From a virus, in IMG/VR virus record IMGVR_UViG_3300032092_000005, positions 88,321 through 152,320 of that record: a DNA stretch of 64,000 nt; one strand, 5' to 3'. Below, in pieces: positions 1 through 11,500 of this stretch. Below the pieces are notes generated by a model, which was given only the letters and a program-made list of their open reading frames with translations, was not told the origin of the DNA and ran no database searches. A program made the position numbers and the translations under genes. Within the stretch, counting starts at the first letter, position 1. The number at the start of each line of letters is the position of its first letter.

Positions 1-3000
1 AAGGTTCTGCATTAACTATTGGTGCAGGAATTGTTTATATTGCAGGTCATTTTGTAAATCGTGATTCGCAAACAATCGTATTAGACAAATACACTAATAC
101 ACCATCTTACAAAGTTGGATTAGTTCCTAATGTCGAATTTGTAGATTCGATTGATGATTTTTCATTAGTCGATAATGCGCAAGGAAGTCCTAACTTTCAA
201 GCACCGGGCGCAGATAGACTTAAAATTACAACAACACTCAAAAAGTATGATTTGAATGATGATGTAGTTTTGGATAGTTTTGTGTCTTATGTTGAAATTG
301 ACGAGGGCACAATAAGAAAGCGTAAAACTATTGAAATTGGTGGTCAAATTGAAGATGCTATTGCACAGCGTACATATGAAGAATCTGGTGACTACACATT
401 AAACGATCCAATTATTGCTGCGCGTGAGCATTTAATTAATGGTGATAATCGTGGACGATATACTCTAGGACAAGGAGGCGATAATGAACTTCTAATTATT
501 AACGTTGATCCAATAACAGCATATGTTTCGGGATATAGATATGAAACTGTTGGTAAAGCGGAAGTTAATATTCGCAAAGGAACAGATACTCAATATAATG
601 AACAAGTAAAAACACAATTAGCTTTTGGCGGTGGCATAAATGTTAAAGAAGTTGTCGGCGCCTGGGATATCAATCAAGGCACTAAAGTAGATATATACAA
701 CACTTTTCAGACTGCAATTTCAAATACAACCTTTGCTTCTACTACAGTAGCTGGTACTAAAATTGGTACTGCTAGAATTAAGTCTTTAGAATTCGTAAGT
801 GGTACTCCAGGAATATCTACTGCTGTATATAATTTCTATCTATATGATATAGCTATGTTAGCTTCAGCCGATTTTTCTACTGCGCGTTCATTTTATCTTC
901 CTGGCTCTCCAGCAAAATTTGCAGACATTGTTCTGGACGATTTAGGGCGAGCGGTACTGTCGGACGCAACATTTGATAAACTGATTTTTAAATTGCCATA
1001 CAGCGCAACAAAAACTCTACGTGATACTAACAACAACATTGAATCTGGATTTTATTTTAAATCTGAAAAATCATTTACTTTTACTTCTGGTAGTGCTACC
1101 TTAAATTCTACGGATGCTAGTGAAACTTTTGAGGGTACTGGTGCATTGACTGTCTCACAGAAAAATAATAATTACTATCTTGTGCCAACAACTACATCAA
1201 ACACTGCTGCTTTGACTGGTACTGTAGCAATTGCTGCAAGTAGTAATGTAGTAGTAGGTACAGGAACAACATTCTCATCGCAGTTTAATGTTGGAGATGT
1301 TATTCGTGTAAATAGTCTAGATAGAATTGTGGGTGCTATTAGTAATGCGACACACATGACGTTGACTACAACTCATACTGGTGCGACTGCAAATACATAT
1401 TCTAAATCTTTTCCTGCGGGCAAACCAATTAGTTTATCTGGATTTGGAACATACGGTTCAGGAGTAAGAAGCGCGACAGTCGGCACAGGAGGTGCATCCA
1501 TTACGATTGATATTGCAGAGAATATTGCACCTGATGCTAAACTAATTGCTTCAATGGCTAGAAGTAATGCTAGAGAAAAGTCTAAGCTATTAAGCTACGG
1601 TAATGAAGTTTATATTCAAGCGAACACTCATCCTATCGGAATAACTGGACCATGGAGTTTAGGAAAAGGTGACGTAATTACAGTACGTGCAATTTATCAG
1701 GCAAATAATTTTGCTTCTGTTCCTACGACAGCAAACACTAACGTAACTGCATATTATACTCTTAACAATGGTCAGACTGATAATACATACGAACATGCAA
1801 CACTCTCACCAATTAATGGAACTATTCCTACTGGTAGATTGCTAGTAGTATTTGATTCATATAATCATAACACTACTCAAGGTACTGGATACTTCTCAAT
1901 CGATTCATATCCAATTAATGACTCGATAGATTCAAATACTACGATTACGACTTCAGAAGTTCCTGTATACATTAGTAAAAAAACTGGAGATACATATAAT
2001 CTACGCGACTGTTTAGATTTTAGACCAATTAAGACTGCAAACACTACTGCAATAAATCCTATTGATCCAGAAACGTATCAAATACCTACAACTGGTTCTG
2101 TCGGTCTTCACATTCCTACACCAGATTCTGATTTTGATGCAGACTTGATTTATTATAAGGGTAGAAAATCTAGATTATATCTAGATCAAGATGGAGAATT
2201 CAAAATCAACGATGGTCCTGCTTTAGATCAAGATTCTACATCACCAGCAGCTATTCCAGGTACACTACAGTTAGCAGAATTGACTATTCCTCCATACCCA
2301 TCTTTAATATCTGGAGTCGGCATAACTCCATTTAAAAATAGAAGATATACTATGCGGGACGTTGGCTCTATTGAACAAAGAGTATTCGATTTAGAAGCTT
2401 ATAATTTAATGAATTCTGCTGAAAAGCAAGTTGTAAATACTGTCATTGTCGATTCTGTTACTGGTGTAGACAAATTAAAAAATGGACTTTTAGTAGACGT
2501 ATTTACTGGACACAATACTGCTGACGTAAACTCTCCATTATACAAAGCGTCAATTGATAGACATAATAATTGTGTGACAGCATATTCAAATAATGAAATG
2601 CAGATCGCATTAGCATATAATACGGCTGGTTCTTCTGGTGTAACTAAAACATCTGGTAAGAAATTGATGTTAGCGTACACTCAGATTGTGTCTACAGCAA
2701 ATCAGTATTTTGTTACATCAAATACTATAATATCTGATATTCCAAGTAATTTTGTTGGAGATTTATCTCTATTTCCATCTACAGATAACTGGCTCAATAC
2801 TACAAGAGTTCCTGGAAAAGATTTAGCAAATGATCCTACAGGACAATTAGATAACTGGAAAATTAGAGCAGATGCATGGAACACAGAAATTAATCCAGCA
2901 GTAAGATATTTTATCGGTGATAATCCTACAGTTCGTAGTTTAGAATCTACAGGAGTAGTTTCTTCAAGCGTTTCTTCTTCTACTGTAAGCGCATTGAATA

Positions 3001-5303
3001 GTGCTATTCTTACACAACAACAAACTAACCCTGCTACAGGCAGAGTTTTAGATACTTCTGTTCAACACACTATGCGTAGCCGTGATATTATTGTATCTGC
3101 AAATGGATTAAAAAATTCTACTAGACTGTACTTCTATTTTGATGGTATGGATGTTACTGCTAATACTACTCCGATATCAATAAGTGGAACAATTTCTGAC
3201 ATTTATGAAACATTTGATGCTAATGGATTTCTTCCACAAACATCTGCATTATTCACTAGACAAATTGCAGGAGAAACTGGAATTACTTCAGCTAATGGTA
3301 AATTTACTGGCATTTTTAGAGTTCCGGCAGATAAATTTAATGTTGGTGCAAGAGAATTTAAAATTTCAGATAAATCTACTTACGGCGACACTTCAGAATC
3401 TTCTTATGCTAGATGTGTATTCTATGCACAAGGATCGTCTATAACAAGTACTAGCAGCATTTTAGACACAAGACCTACTAATAGATTATCAAATAAATCT
3501 TTAGTTTCTTCGTTAGAAAAAGACGTTGAAAGTGGCACAGCTACAAGAATTATTGATCCTCTGATTCAAACATTCACTGTAGACCCAAGCACATACACTA
3601 AAGGTATGATGGTAACTTCAGTTGATTTATTTTTTGCAGCAAAACCAACTACATCCTCTACTGATGGCGTGACTTTAGATATTAGAGAATATGATTACGT
3701 TAGCAAAGCACCATCTCGAAATATTATTGGAAATCAAATTGCTAGATTAGAGAATAGTTCAATTAATGTTAATACGAATCCTACGTCAAGCACTCCTAGT
3801 ACGTTTACATTCTCTAATCCTATATATTTACAACCTGGTAAAACATATTGCATTGCTATTAAGCCTGATGGCAATAATCCTGCATATAAATTGTGGATTG
3901 CAGAAGCTAATCAAAGAGACTTATCATCTTCGACAATTACGAATAGATATGTTACATTAACTTCACAGACTGAATTGTGGACACCATCGTCAGGTGGAAA
4001 ATGGACAAAATCAACTACTAAAGACTTAAAGTTTGCAGTAAAAATTGCTCGATTCTTTGATCCTAAATTAGTAACATCTAAAAGAGGTGTTGCAGTATTA
4101 AACAATATGCCAATTTCTAATACAATTAGTGGCATTACTTATACTGGAATATATCCAAATGTTGAAGATTTATCTTTGTCTGCTACTGAAATTGCATATG
4201 AAATAGCACAAGCTAATGCTTCATCTTCATCTGTTTCTACTTTCACTCAGATTAAAAATTTAGAACTTATTAAAAATAGCGTCCTATATCAGATATCTAA
4301 CACTGCAACAGAATTTACTGGTGGATTTAAATCATTAAAAATTCGCGCATCACTTAGAACCGATGATGCATATGTTTCTCCATATATTGATTTGCAAAGA
4401 ATTAATTGTGCGTTGACTAAAAATGAAATTAATGATTCACTATATGCTACTGTAACAGGTACTGCTGAATTGAGTTCATCTAGTAATGTTGTTATTGGAT
4501 ATGGAACAACATTTAGCACAGAGCTTGCTGGTGTGAAATATATTAAAACATCGACAAATGAATACCGTCAAATTATCAGTATCAGTAACAATTCATACTT
4601 AACTGTTGCAAACAATTTTAATACGACTTCTAATGGAGTATCAATATATTACAATACTGAAGATAATCCAGTAGGACCACACACAGCATTAAGTAGATAT
4701 ATCACAAGAGTTGTTACATTGAATGATGGATTTGATTCTTCAGACTTAATTGTGTACTTAGACGTTAATCGCCAGAAGACTACTGATATTAAGGTATACT
4801 ATAAGATATTGAATAGCGCAGATCAGGATGCGTTTAATGATAAATTCTGGACAGAAATGAGTTTAGAAGGTCTTAAAACATTTGCAACATCTCCTAATGA
4901 CTACTCGCTGCAAAAATATGTAGTACCACAGTTTGGTAAAAAGATAGTACTATTAACTGGAACTGCAAATACTAATACTACTACTGCTGCAATAGTTGGA
5001 ACAGGCACATTGTTCACTGAGCAACTGAAAGCTAATGACACTATTGCACTTGGATTAAGTAAGACTCAAGGTATTGTTTCAAGTATTTCAAATAATACCT
5101 ATATGACATTGCAATCTGTTCCTGCTGCTAACACTACAGGACAAGACATATATAGATCAATGGAAAATACTATTACATATACTACACCTAATGGTATAAC
5201 ATACAGTGGATTTAAATCTTTTGCAGTAAAAATAGTATTTTTGTCTAGCAATATTTGCAATATTCCTAAAGTTAAAACTGTTAGGGCAGTCGCTTTAGTA
5301 TAA
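1..5303 (+). CDS. DUF4815-type virion structural protein, 5' end outside the window
   Basis: The frame is open from the first bases of the window (codons begin at base 3), so this is the 3' part of a longer gene. A TTG at 252 is only an internal codon. The first visible residues (GIVYIAGHFVNRDSQTIVL, then a VGLVPNVEF stretch) resemble the DUF4815 domain of baseplate or fibre-associated structural proteins in marine T4-like phages. The protein is Ser/Thr/Asn-rich, apparently all beta, with no enzyme motif. Three copies of a ~70-residue module (LTGTxx...VVGTGTTF...GDxI...) are encoded at about 1204-1410, 4446-4653 and 4950-5160. A carbohydrate-binding-like stretch near 3600-3900 ends in YLQPGKTYCIAI. 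It sits upstream of the large fibre gene, which fits an adsorption role. The family call is from memory of sequence style; the exact virion position is not known. Confidence 0.7.
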   Translation, partial: GSALTIGAGIVYIAGHFVNRDSQTIVLDKYTNTPSYKVGLVPNVEFVDSIDDFSLVDNAQGSPNFQAPGADRLKITTTLKKYDLNDDVVLDSFVSYVEIDEGTIRKRKTIEIGGQIEDAIAQRTYEESGDYTLNDPIIAAREHLINGDNRGRYTLGQGGDNELLIINVDPITAYVSGYRYETVGKAEVNIRKGTDTQYNEQVKTQLAFGGGINVKEVVGAWDINQGTKVDIYNTFQTAISNTTFASTTVAGTKIGTARIKSLEFVSGTPGISTAVYNFYLYDIAMLASADFSTARSFYLPGSPAKFADIVLDDLGRAVLSDATFDKLIFKLPYSATKTLRDTNNNIESGFYFKSEKSFTFTSGSATLNSTDASETFEGTGALTVSQKNNNYYLVPTTTSNTAALTGTVAIAASSNVVVGTGTTFSSQFNVGDVIRVNSLDRIVGAISNATHMTLTTTHTGATANTYSKSFPAGKPISLSGFGTYGSGVRSATVGTGGASITIDIAENIAPDAKLIASMARSNAREKSKLLSYGNEVYIQANTHPIGITGPWSLGKGDVITVRAIYQANNFASVPTTANTNVTAYYTLNNGQTDNTYEHATLSPINGTIPTGRLLVVFDSYNHNTTQGTGYFSIDSYPINDSIDSNTTITTSEVPVYISKKTGDTYNLRDCLDFRPIKTANTTAINPIDPETYQIPTTGSVGLHIPTPDSDFDADLIYYKGRKSRLYLDQDGEFKINDGPALDQDSTSPAAIPGTLQLAELTIPPYPSLISGVGITPFKNRRYTMRDVGSIEQRVFDLEAYNLMNSAEKQVVNTVIVDSVTGVDKLKNGLLVDVFTGHNTADVNSPLYKASIDRHNNCVTAYSNNEMQIALAYNTAGSSGVTKTSGKKLMLAYTQIVSTANQYFVTSNTIISDIPSNFVGDLSLFPSTDNWLNTTRVPGKDLANDPTGQLDNWKIRADAWNTEINPAVRYFIGDNPTVRSLESTGVVSSSVSSSTVSALNSAILTQQQTNPATGRVLDTSVQHTMRSRDIIVSANGLKNSTRLYFYFDGMDVTANTTPISISGTISDIYETFDANGFLPQTSALFTRQIAGETGITSANGKFTGIFRVPADKFNVGAREFKISDKSTYGDTSESSYARCVFYAQGSSITSTSSILDTRPTNRLSNKSLVSSLEKDVESGTATRIIDPLIQTFTVDPSTYTKGMMVTSVDLFFAAKPTTSSTDGVTLDIREYDYVSKAPSRNIIGNQIARLENSSINVNTNPTSSTPSTFTFSNPIYLQPGKTYCIAIKPDGNNPAYKLWIAEANQRDLSSSTITNRYVTLTSQTELWTPSSGGKWTKSTTKDLKFAVKIARFFDPKLVTSKRGVAVLNNMPISNTISGITYTGIYPNVEDLSLSATEIAYEIAQANASSSSVSTFTQIKNLELIKNSVLYQISNTATEFTGGFKSLKIRASLRTDDAYVSPYIDLQRINCALTKNEINDSLYATVTGTAELSSSSNVVIGYGTTFSTELAGVKYIKTSTNEYRQIISISNNSYLTVANNFNTTSNGVSIYYNTEDNPVGPHTALSRYITRVVTLNDGFDSSDLIVYLDVNRQKTTDIKVYYKILNSADQDAFNDKFWTEMSLEGLKTFATSPNDYSLQKYVVPQFGKKIVLLTGTANTNTTTAAIVGTGTLFTEQLKANDTIALGLSKTQGIVSSISNNTYMTLQSVPAANTTGQDIYRSMENTITYTTPNGITYSGFKSFAVKIVFLSSNICNIPKVKTVRAVALV

Positions 5304-5318
5304 AAGCATCATAAATAT

Positions 5319-5561
5319 ATGAACACAATTCAACTCACAGAAAAAGTAGCAGGCTTTAGTGAACGTGATTTACATTCTAAAGCACTACTAAATACTGATA
5401 CAGATGCACTTATGAGATATAAGCTACAGAGACAAAGAGCACTTCGTGATACACAGAGTAGTGAGGACATAGTTTCTATGAAACAAGAACTATCGTGTCT
5501 AAAAAATGATTTAAATTGTATAAAAGAAATGCTTTTAAAAATAACAAAAGAAGGTAAGTAA
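5319..5561 (+). CDS. small coiled-coil protein between fibre genes
   Basis: An 80-residue protein that I do not recognise. Residues ~50-78 (DIVSMKQELSCLKNDLNCI...) have heptad-like spacing of Leu, Ile and Met and probably form a coiled coil. The first half is polar and helical. It starts 15 bp after the DUF4815-type gene ends, and its stop codon directly abuts the ATG of the giant fibre gene, so it is surely co-translated with the fibre. Small coiled-coil proteins in this position can be hinge, attachment or assembly factors for fibres, but nothing in the sequence proves that. A CATAAATA one base off the late-promoter box lies only 2 bp upstream of its ATG. Confidence 0.75.
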   Translation: MNTIQLTEKVAGFSERDLHSKALLNTDTDALMRYKLQRQRALRDTQSSEDIVSMKQELSCLKNDLNCIKEMLLKITKEGK

Positions 5562-8500
5562 ATGCCAATCCTAACCGTTGATCAATCAAACACCTTTAAC
5601 CAGTTTAGAGTAACTACTAACCAGGTTATTGCTAATGTCAATTCACAGTATGATGGAACTGCGAATCTCATTTTAAATAGCGCAAATAGCACGACTATAA
5701 ATGTCGCTTCATTGACGGTTTATGGTGACGCAGCCATTCAAGGCGGCGACATTACTACAAACAATTTAACATTTACTGTAGCGAATGCAACCGCAACAAC
5801 ACTACAACTAGGTGGTGCTGCTAACGTATTGATCGGTTCTACTACAGGCAATACTAATATCCGTTCTGCAAATACAGTACTCTCTGGTGATCTAGTTGTT
5901 CAAGGTGGAGATATTAACACCAATCAAACAACATTTAATGTAGCAAACACTACAGCGACAACTTTAGAACTTGGTGGTGCTGCTAACGTCAACATCGGCT
6001 CTACAGCAGGCAATACTAATATCCGTTCTGCAAATACTGTATTAGTCGGAGATTTGATTGTTCAAGGTGGCGACATTAACACCAATCAAGCATCATTCAC
6101 TGTAGCAAATACTACAGCGACAACCGTGAACGTCGGCGGTGCTGCAACTTCTGTATTGATTGGTGCAACAACAGGTAACACCATAATTCGTTCAGCAAAT
6201 ACAGTATTAGTTGGTGACTTGATTGTTCAAGGTGGCGACATTAACACTGATCAAGCTTCATTTACTGTAGCAAATACTACAGCAACAACACTGAGCGTTG
6301 GTGGCGCAGCAACTTCATTACTATTAGGCGCGACAACTGGTACTGCAACAATTAGAAATGCGACTACAGTTATCACTGGAGACTTGACAGTATCTGGTGG
6401 AGATATTGTAGGTACAGCATCATTAAATCTTGCTAATGTAACAACAACAAATTTAGAATTAGGTGGTGCTGCTAATGTAAACATCGGTTCAGCCACTGGC
6501 AATACAACAATTCGCAGTGCAAATACAGTATTGTCTGGTGATCTATTTGTTAACGGTGGTGATGTTAATACTAATCAAACAACATTCACATTAGCAAATA
6601 CAACATCAACAACATTGGAATTGGGTGGTGCCGCTAATGTAAACATCGGTTCAGCCACTGGCAATACAACAATTCGCAGTGCAAATACAGTATTGTCTGG
6701 TGATCTATTTGTTAACGGTGGTGATGTTAATACCAATCAAACATCATTTAACGTAGCAAATGCAACAGCAACGACACTCAGCGTTGGTGGTGCTGCTACA
6801 GATTTAATGTTAGGTGCTACTACAGGCACAGCAACAATTCGCAATGCAACTACAGTAATTACTGGAGACTTGACGGTATCTGGTGGAGACATTGTAGGTA
6901 CTGCATCATTAAATCTTGCTAACGTAACAACAACGACACTACAAATTGGCGGTGCAGCTAATGTAACTATTGGTTCCGCTACAGGCAATACTAATGTCCG
7001 TTCTGCGAACACAGTATTAACGGGCGACTTGTTTGTTCAAGGTGGTGATATTGTTACAACGACTGCAACAGCAAACTTAGCAAACTCTACGACTACGACA
7101 TTGAACATCGGTGGTGCAGCAACTTCAATTACGATAGGTGCTGCAAATAGTGGAACATTCACTATTAATAACAATAAAGCCGTTATTAACAGCACAGGAG
7201 CATTACGTGTTCCTGTTGGTAATACTGCACAACGTTTAACAGCATCACAAGGTGAAGTTAGATACAACACAGACGTAACTGCATATGAAGGTTATGACGG
7301 CTCAAACTGGTCAAGTCTTGGTGGTGTAAAATCTGTAGACGGCTTGACATTTATTATTGCAGAAACATCTCCAGGCGCTTCTGACGATACTCTCCACTTC
7401 TATACTGCAAACGGCGCAACAAGCTATGAAGTAGCGCAGATGAATGCAACTAAGCTTGCAATTCTTCAGAGTACCGAAGCTTCAAACACAACAACTGGCG
7501 CATTAACTGTAGCTGGTGGTGTGGGTATTGCAGGTAATCTGTATGTAGGTGGAACTCAAACATTTACTGGTAGCACGACCCTTACTGGAGACTTAGCAGT
7601 TAATGGCGGTGATATTACAACAACTTCAAGCGCATTTACTCTTGCTAATACTAATGCATTAACTCTAGAGCTTGGCGGCGCAGCTAATGTAAACATTGGC
7701 TCTTCAGCAGCTAATACTACAACAACAATTCGTTCTGCAAATACAGTTATAAGTGGTAATACGACTATAACTGGCAACTTGACAGTAAACGGCAACACTA
7801 CAACCATCAACTCAACAACATTGAGTATTGATGATAAGAATATTATTCTTGCAGACGGCGCTACAGACAACGCATCAGCAAACGGAGCTGGTATCACTAT
7901 TGCGGGATCAAATGCTAACGTAGTTTATCTATCTGCTTCTGATTCGTTTGATATCAATAAGAGTATTATTACTTCAGGCGACTTAGCAGTTAATGGCGGT
8001 AATATTACAACATCATCATCAACATTTAACGTAGCTAATGCAACAGCGACAACACTTAGCGTTGGCGGTGCAGCAACTTCAGTTCTGATTGGTGCAACAA
8101 CTGGAACCGCCACAATTCGTAATGCATCTACAGTTCTTGTTGGAGACTTAGCAGTTAACGGCGGTGATATTACAACATCATCATCAACATTTAACGTAGC
8201 TAATGCAACAGCGACAACATTACAAATTGGTGGTGCAGCTAATGTAACAATTGGTTCTGCTGCTGGCAATACAAATATTCGTTCTGGAAACACTGTATTG
8301 TCTGGTGATTTAGTTGTTCAAGGTGGTGACATTAACACCGATCAAGCATCATTTAATGTAGCAAACACTACAGCAACATCGTTAAGTCTTGGTGGTGCTG
8401 CTACGACATTGATAATTGGCGCAACAACTGGAACTGCTACAATTAGAAATGCATCTACAGTAATTACAGGAGACTTAACTGTTTCTGGTGGTGACATTGT

Positions 8501-11500
8501 AGGAACAGCATCATTAAATCTTGCTAATGTAACAACAACAAATTTAGAACTTGGTGGTGCAGCTAACGTAAACATTGGCTCTACTGCTGGTAACACTGTA
8601 ATCCGTTCTGCAAATACAGTATTGACTGGTGATCTATTTGTTAACGGTGGAGATATTCTATCGACACAATCAACTCTTAATATTGCAAATACTACTTCTA
8701 CGACACTTAGCGTTGGTGGTGCTGCTACATCATTACTATTAGGTGCAACAACAGGCACAGCTACAATTCGAAATGCGACTACAGTTATCGATGGCGATTT
8801 AACAGTCTCTGGTGGAGATATTGTAGGTACTGCAACACTGAACCTTGCTAATACAACTACTACAACATTAAACTTAGGCGGTGCTGCAACTTCAGTCTTG
8901 ATTGGCGCAACAACTGGTAACACTACAATCCGTTCTGCAAACACTATATTATCTGGCAATACAATTGTTGGAGGTTCAATTAGCAGTACAAATACTACAG
9001 CACTTAGCATAAGATCACTTGCTGGCACTACAGCAGCGCCAATTAACATTACTGCTGGTACTTCATCAGGAAGTGGTAATCCTGGTGGAACAGTCAATAT
9101 TGTCGCAGGTGGTAGCACAAGTGGTGCGTCAGGGCAAGTTAATATTACTAGCGGCGCTGGTTCTGGATCCAGCAGCGGTGGCGCCATAAGTATAACTGTC
9201 GGTTCTGCTTTAGGCACAGGTGGTGGTGCTGCCGTGAATATCGTCGCAGGATATTCACAACTTGCCGGCGCCGGTGAAGTTTATATTACTGGCGGTGGTA
9301 GCGGTGGTACCAATGGCGGTGACGTTAATATTACTGGCGGGCAAGGCGCCAGCACACAAGGCCGTGTGGTAATTAGAGGCGGCGATGGTGATACAAATCT
9401 AGGCGGTGATGTTTATATTGCCGGCGGATACGGCGATCCTGGCGGGAAAATATACCTACAAAGGGGCAATGACACTAAGGTAACTATTGGAAGCGCAAGT
9501 GATGAAGCAACTAGTAACACAACTGGTGCGTTAGTAGTCACTGGCGGAGTTGGCATTAGCGGCAACACACATATTGGTGGCAACTTAGTAGTTAACAGCA
9601 ATAATATCACCACAACAAATGCTATATTTAACGTAGCAAATACGACAGCAACAACACTACAAATTGGTGGTGCAGCTAATGTAAACATTGGTTCTGCTAC
9701 AGGTAACACAAATATTCGTTCTGCGAACACTGTATTAACTGGCGAATTGTTTGTTAATGGCGGTGACATTGTATCAACTTCTGCAACGTTTACTTTTGCA
9801 AACAATACCACAACAACTTTAGAACTTGGTGGTGCAGCTAACGTAAATATTGGTTCTGCAACTGGTAATACTACAATTAGAAGTGCTAATGTTATTGTAA
9901 CTGGTAATACAATTATTGGCACAGATTTAGCAGTTAATGGTGGAGACATTACAACTTCAGCAGCTACATTTACTGTAGCTAATGCAACTGCAACAACATT
10001 AAGTCTTGGCGGTGCTGCAACATCATTACTATTAGGTGCAACAACAGGAACAGCTACAATTAGGAATGCAACTGTCACTCTAAATGGTGACTTGAACGTT
10101 AATGGTGGAGACATTGGCACATCATCGGCTACAGCAACTGTATTCAATACAACTGCAACAACATTAAACGTTGGCGGTGCTGCCACGACAGTATCAATTG
10201 GCGCGGCAACAGGCAATACTACAATTAACTCTGGAAATACAGTAGTTTCAGGTGATCTATTTGTTAATGGTGGTGATATCAACACTAACCAATCTACATT
10301 CAATATTGCAAACACAGGTGTAACTGCACTAAGAATTGGTGGATCGGCAACAGATATTATTATTGGTGGCACTTCAGGCAATACAGTTATACGAAATACC
10401 TTACAGTTTACTGGCGCTAGTGTAACCAGTCTTGAGGGTGTGTTTACTGCAAACGTAGCAGTTAATGGTGGTGGTGTTACTACTACAAATACCATTTTTA
10501 CTCTTGCAAATACTACGGCAACAACACTTAGCGTCGGTGGTGCAGCGACTTCAGTTTTAATTGGCGCATCAACTGGCACAGCAACAATTAGAAATGCTAC
10601 AGTCACTTTAGATGGAGACTTGAACGTTAACGGCGGTGATATTAACACCAATCAAACAACATTTAATGTAGCAAATACAACTGCGACTTCAGTTCGCTTA
10701 GGTGGTGCAGCTACAGATTTAATGTTAGGCGCAACAACTGGCACAGCAACAATTCGTAATGCGACTACAGTAATCACTGGAGATTTGACAGTTTCTGGTG
10801 GAGATATTGTAGGTACTGCGTCATTGAACTTAGCTAACGTAACAACAACGGCACTTGAACTTGGCGGTGCAGCTACAACATTGAATATGGGTGCTGCAAC
10901 AGGTACAGCAACAATTCGCAATACAACAGTTAACTTGCTAGGAAGTGCATTGACTGCTCCAGCAACATTCGCTTTAGCAAACACTACTTCAACAACACTA
11001 CAAATTGGTGGTGCTGCAACTACATTAAACTTAGGTGCAGCTACGGGTACAGCAACAATTAGAAATGCATCTACTATTCTTGTTGGAGACTTGGCAGTTA
11101 ACGGTGGTGACATTACCACAACTTCAACAACATTCACATTAGCAAATACAACTGCAACGACTTTGAATGTTGGCGGCGCAGCAACTTCAGTATTGATCGG
11201 TGCTACTACAGGCAACACTACAATTCGTTCTGCGAATACTATTACAAGCGGTAATGTTATTGCCGGCGGAACAATCACGGAGACTGCTAATGGTCAACAG
11301 TGGGCAGTAGCATCTCAGTACGATATCGGTATTAATCCGAATCAGATTCCTTTGAATCAGTACTTGGGTTCAATGGCATTCCAAAGTGCTGACGGCATTT
11401 CTGTAGGTATTGCAACAGTAACTGACGATCTAGCAGTTAACGGCAGCAACATCACTACAACAAATACGACATTCACTGTAGCAAATACAACTGCAACAAC

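Noticed and set aside
5310-5317. CATAAATA as a late promoter
   Set aside because: One mismatch to the box and only 2 bp before the ATG at 5319, so a transcript from it would begin inside that gene.
8342-10651. Long minus-strand open frames (up to 412 codons) opposite the fibre gene
   Set aside because: They mirror the Thr/Ala/Asn-rich repeat array, give low-complexity Val/Ala/Pro proteins that repeat with the same period, lack ribosome sites, and every other gene is on the + strand.
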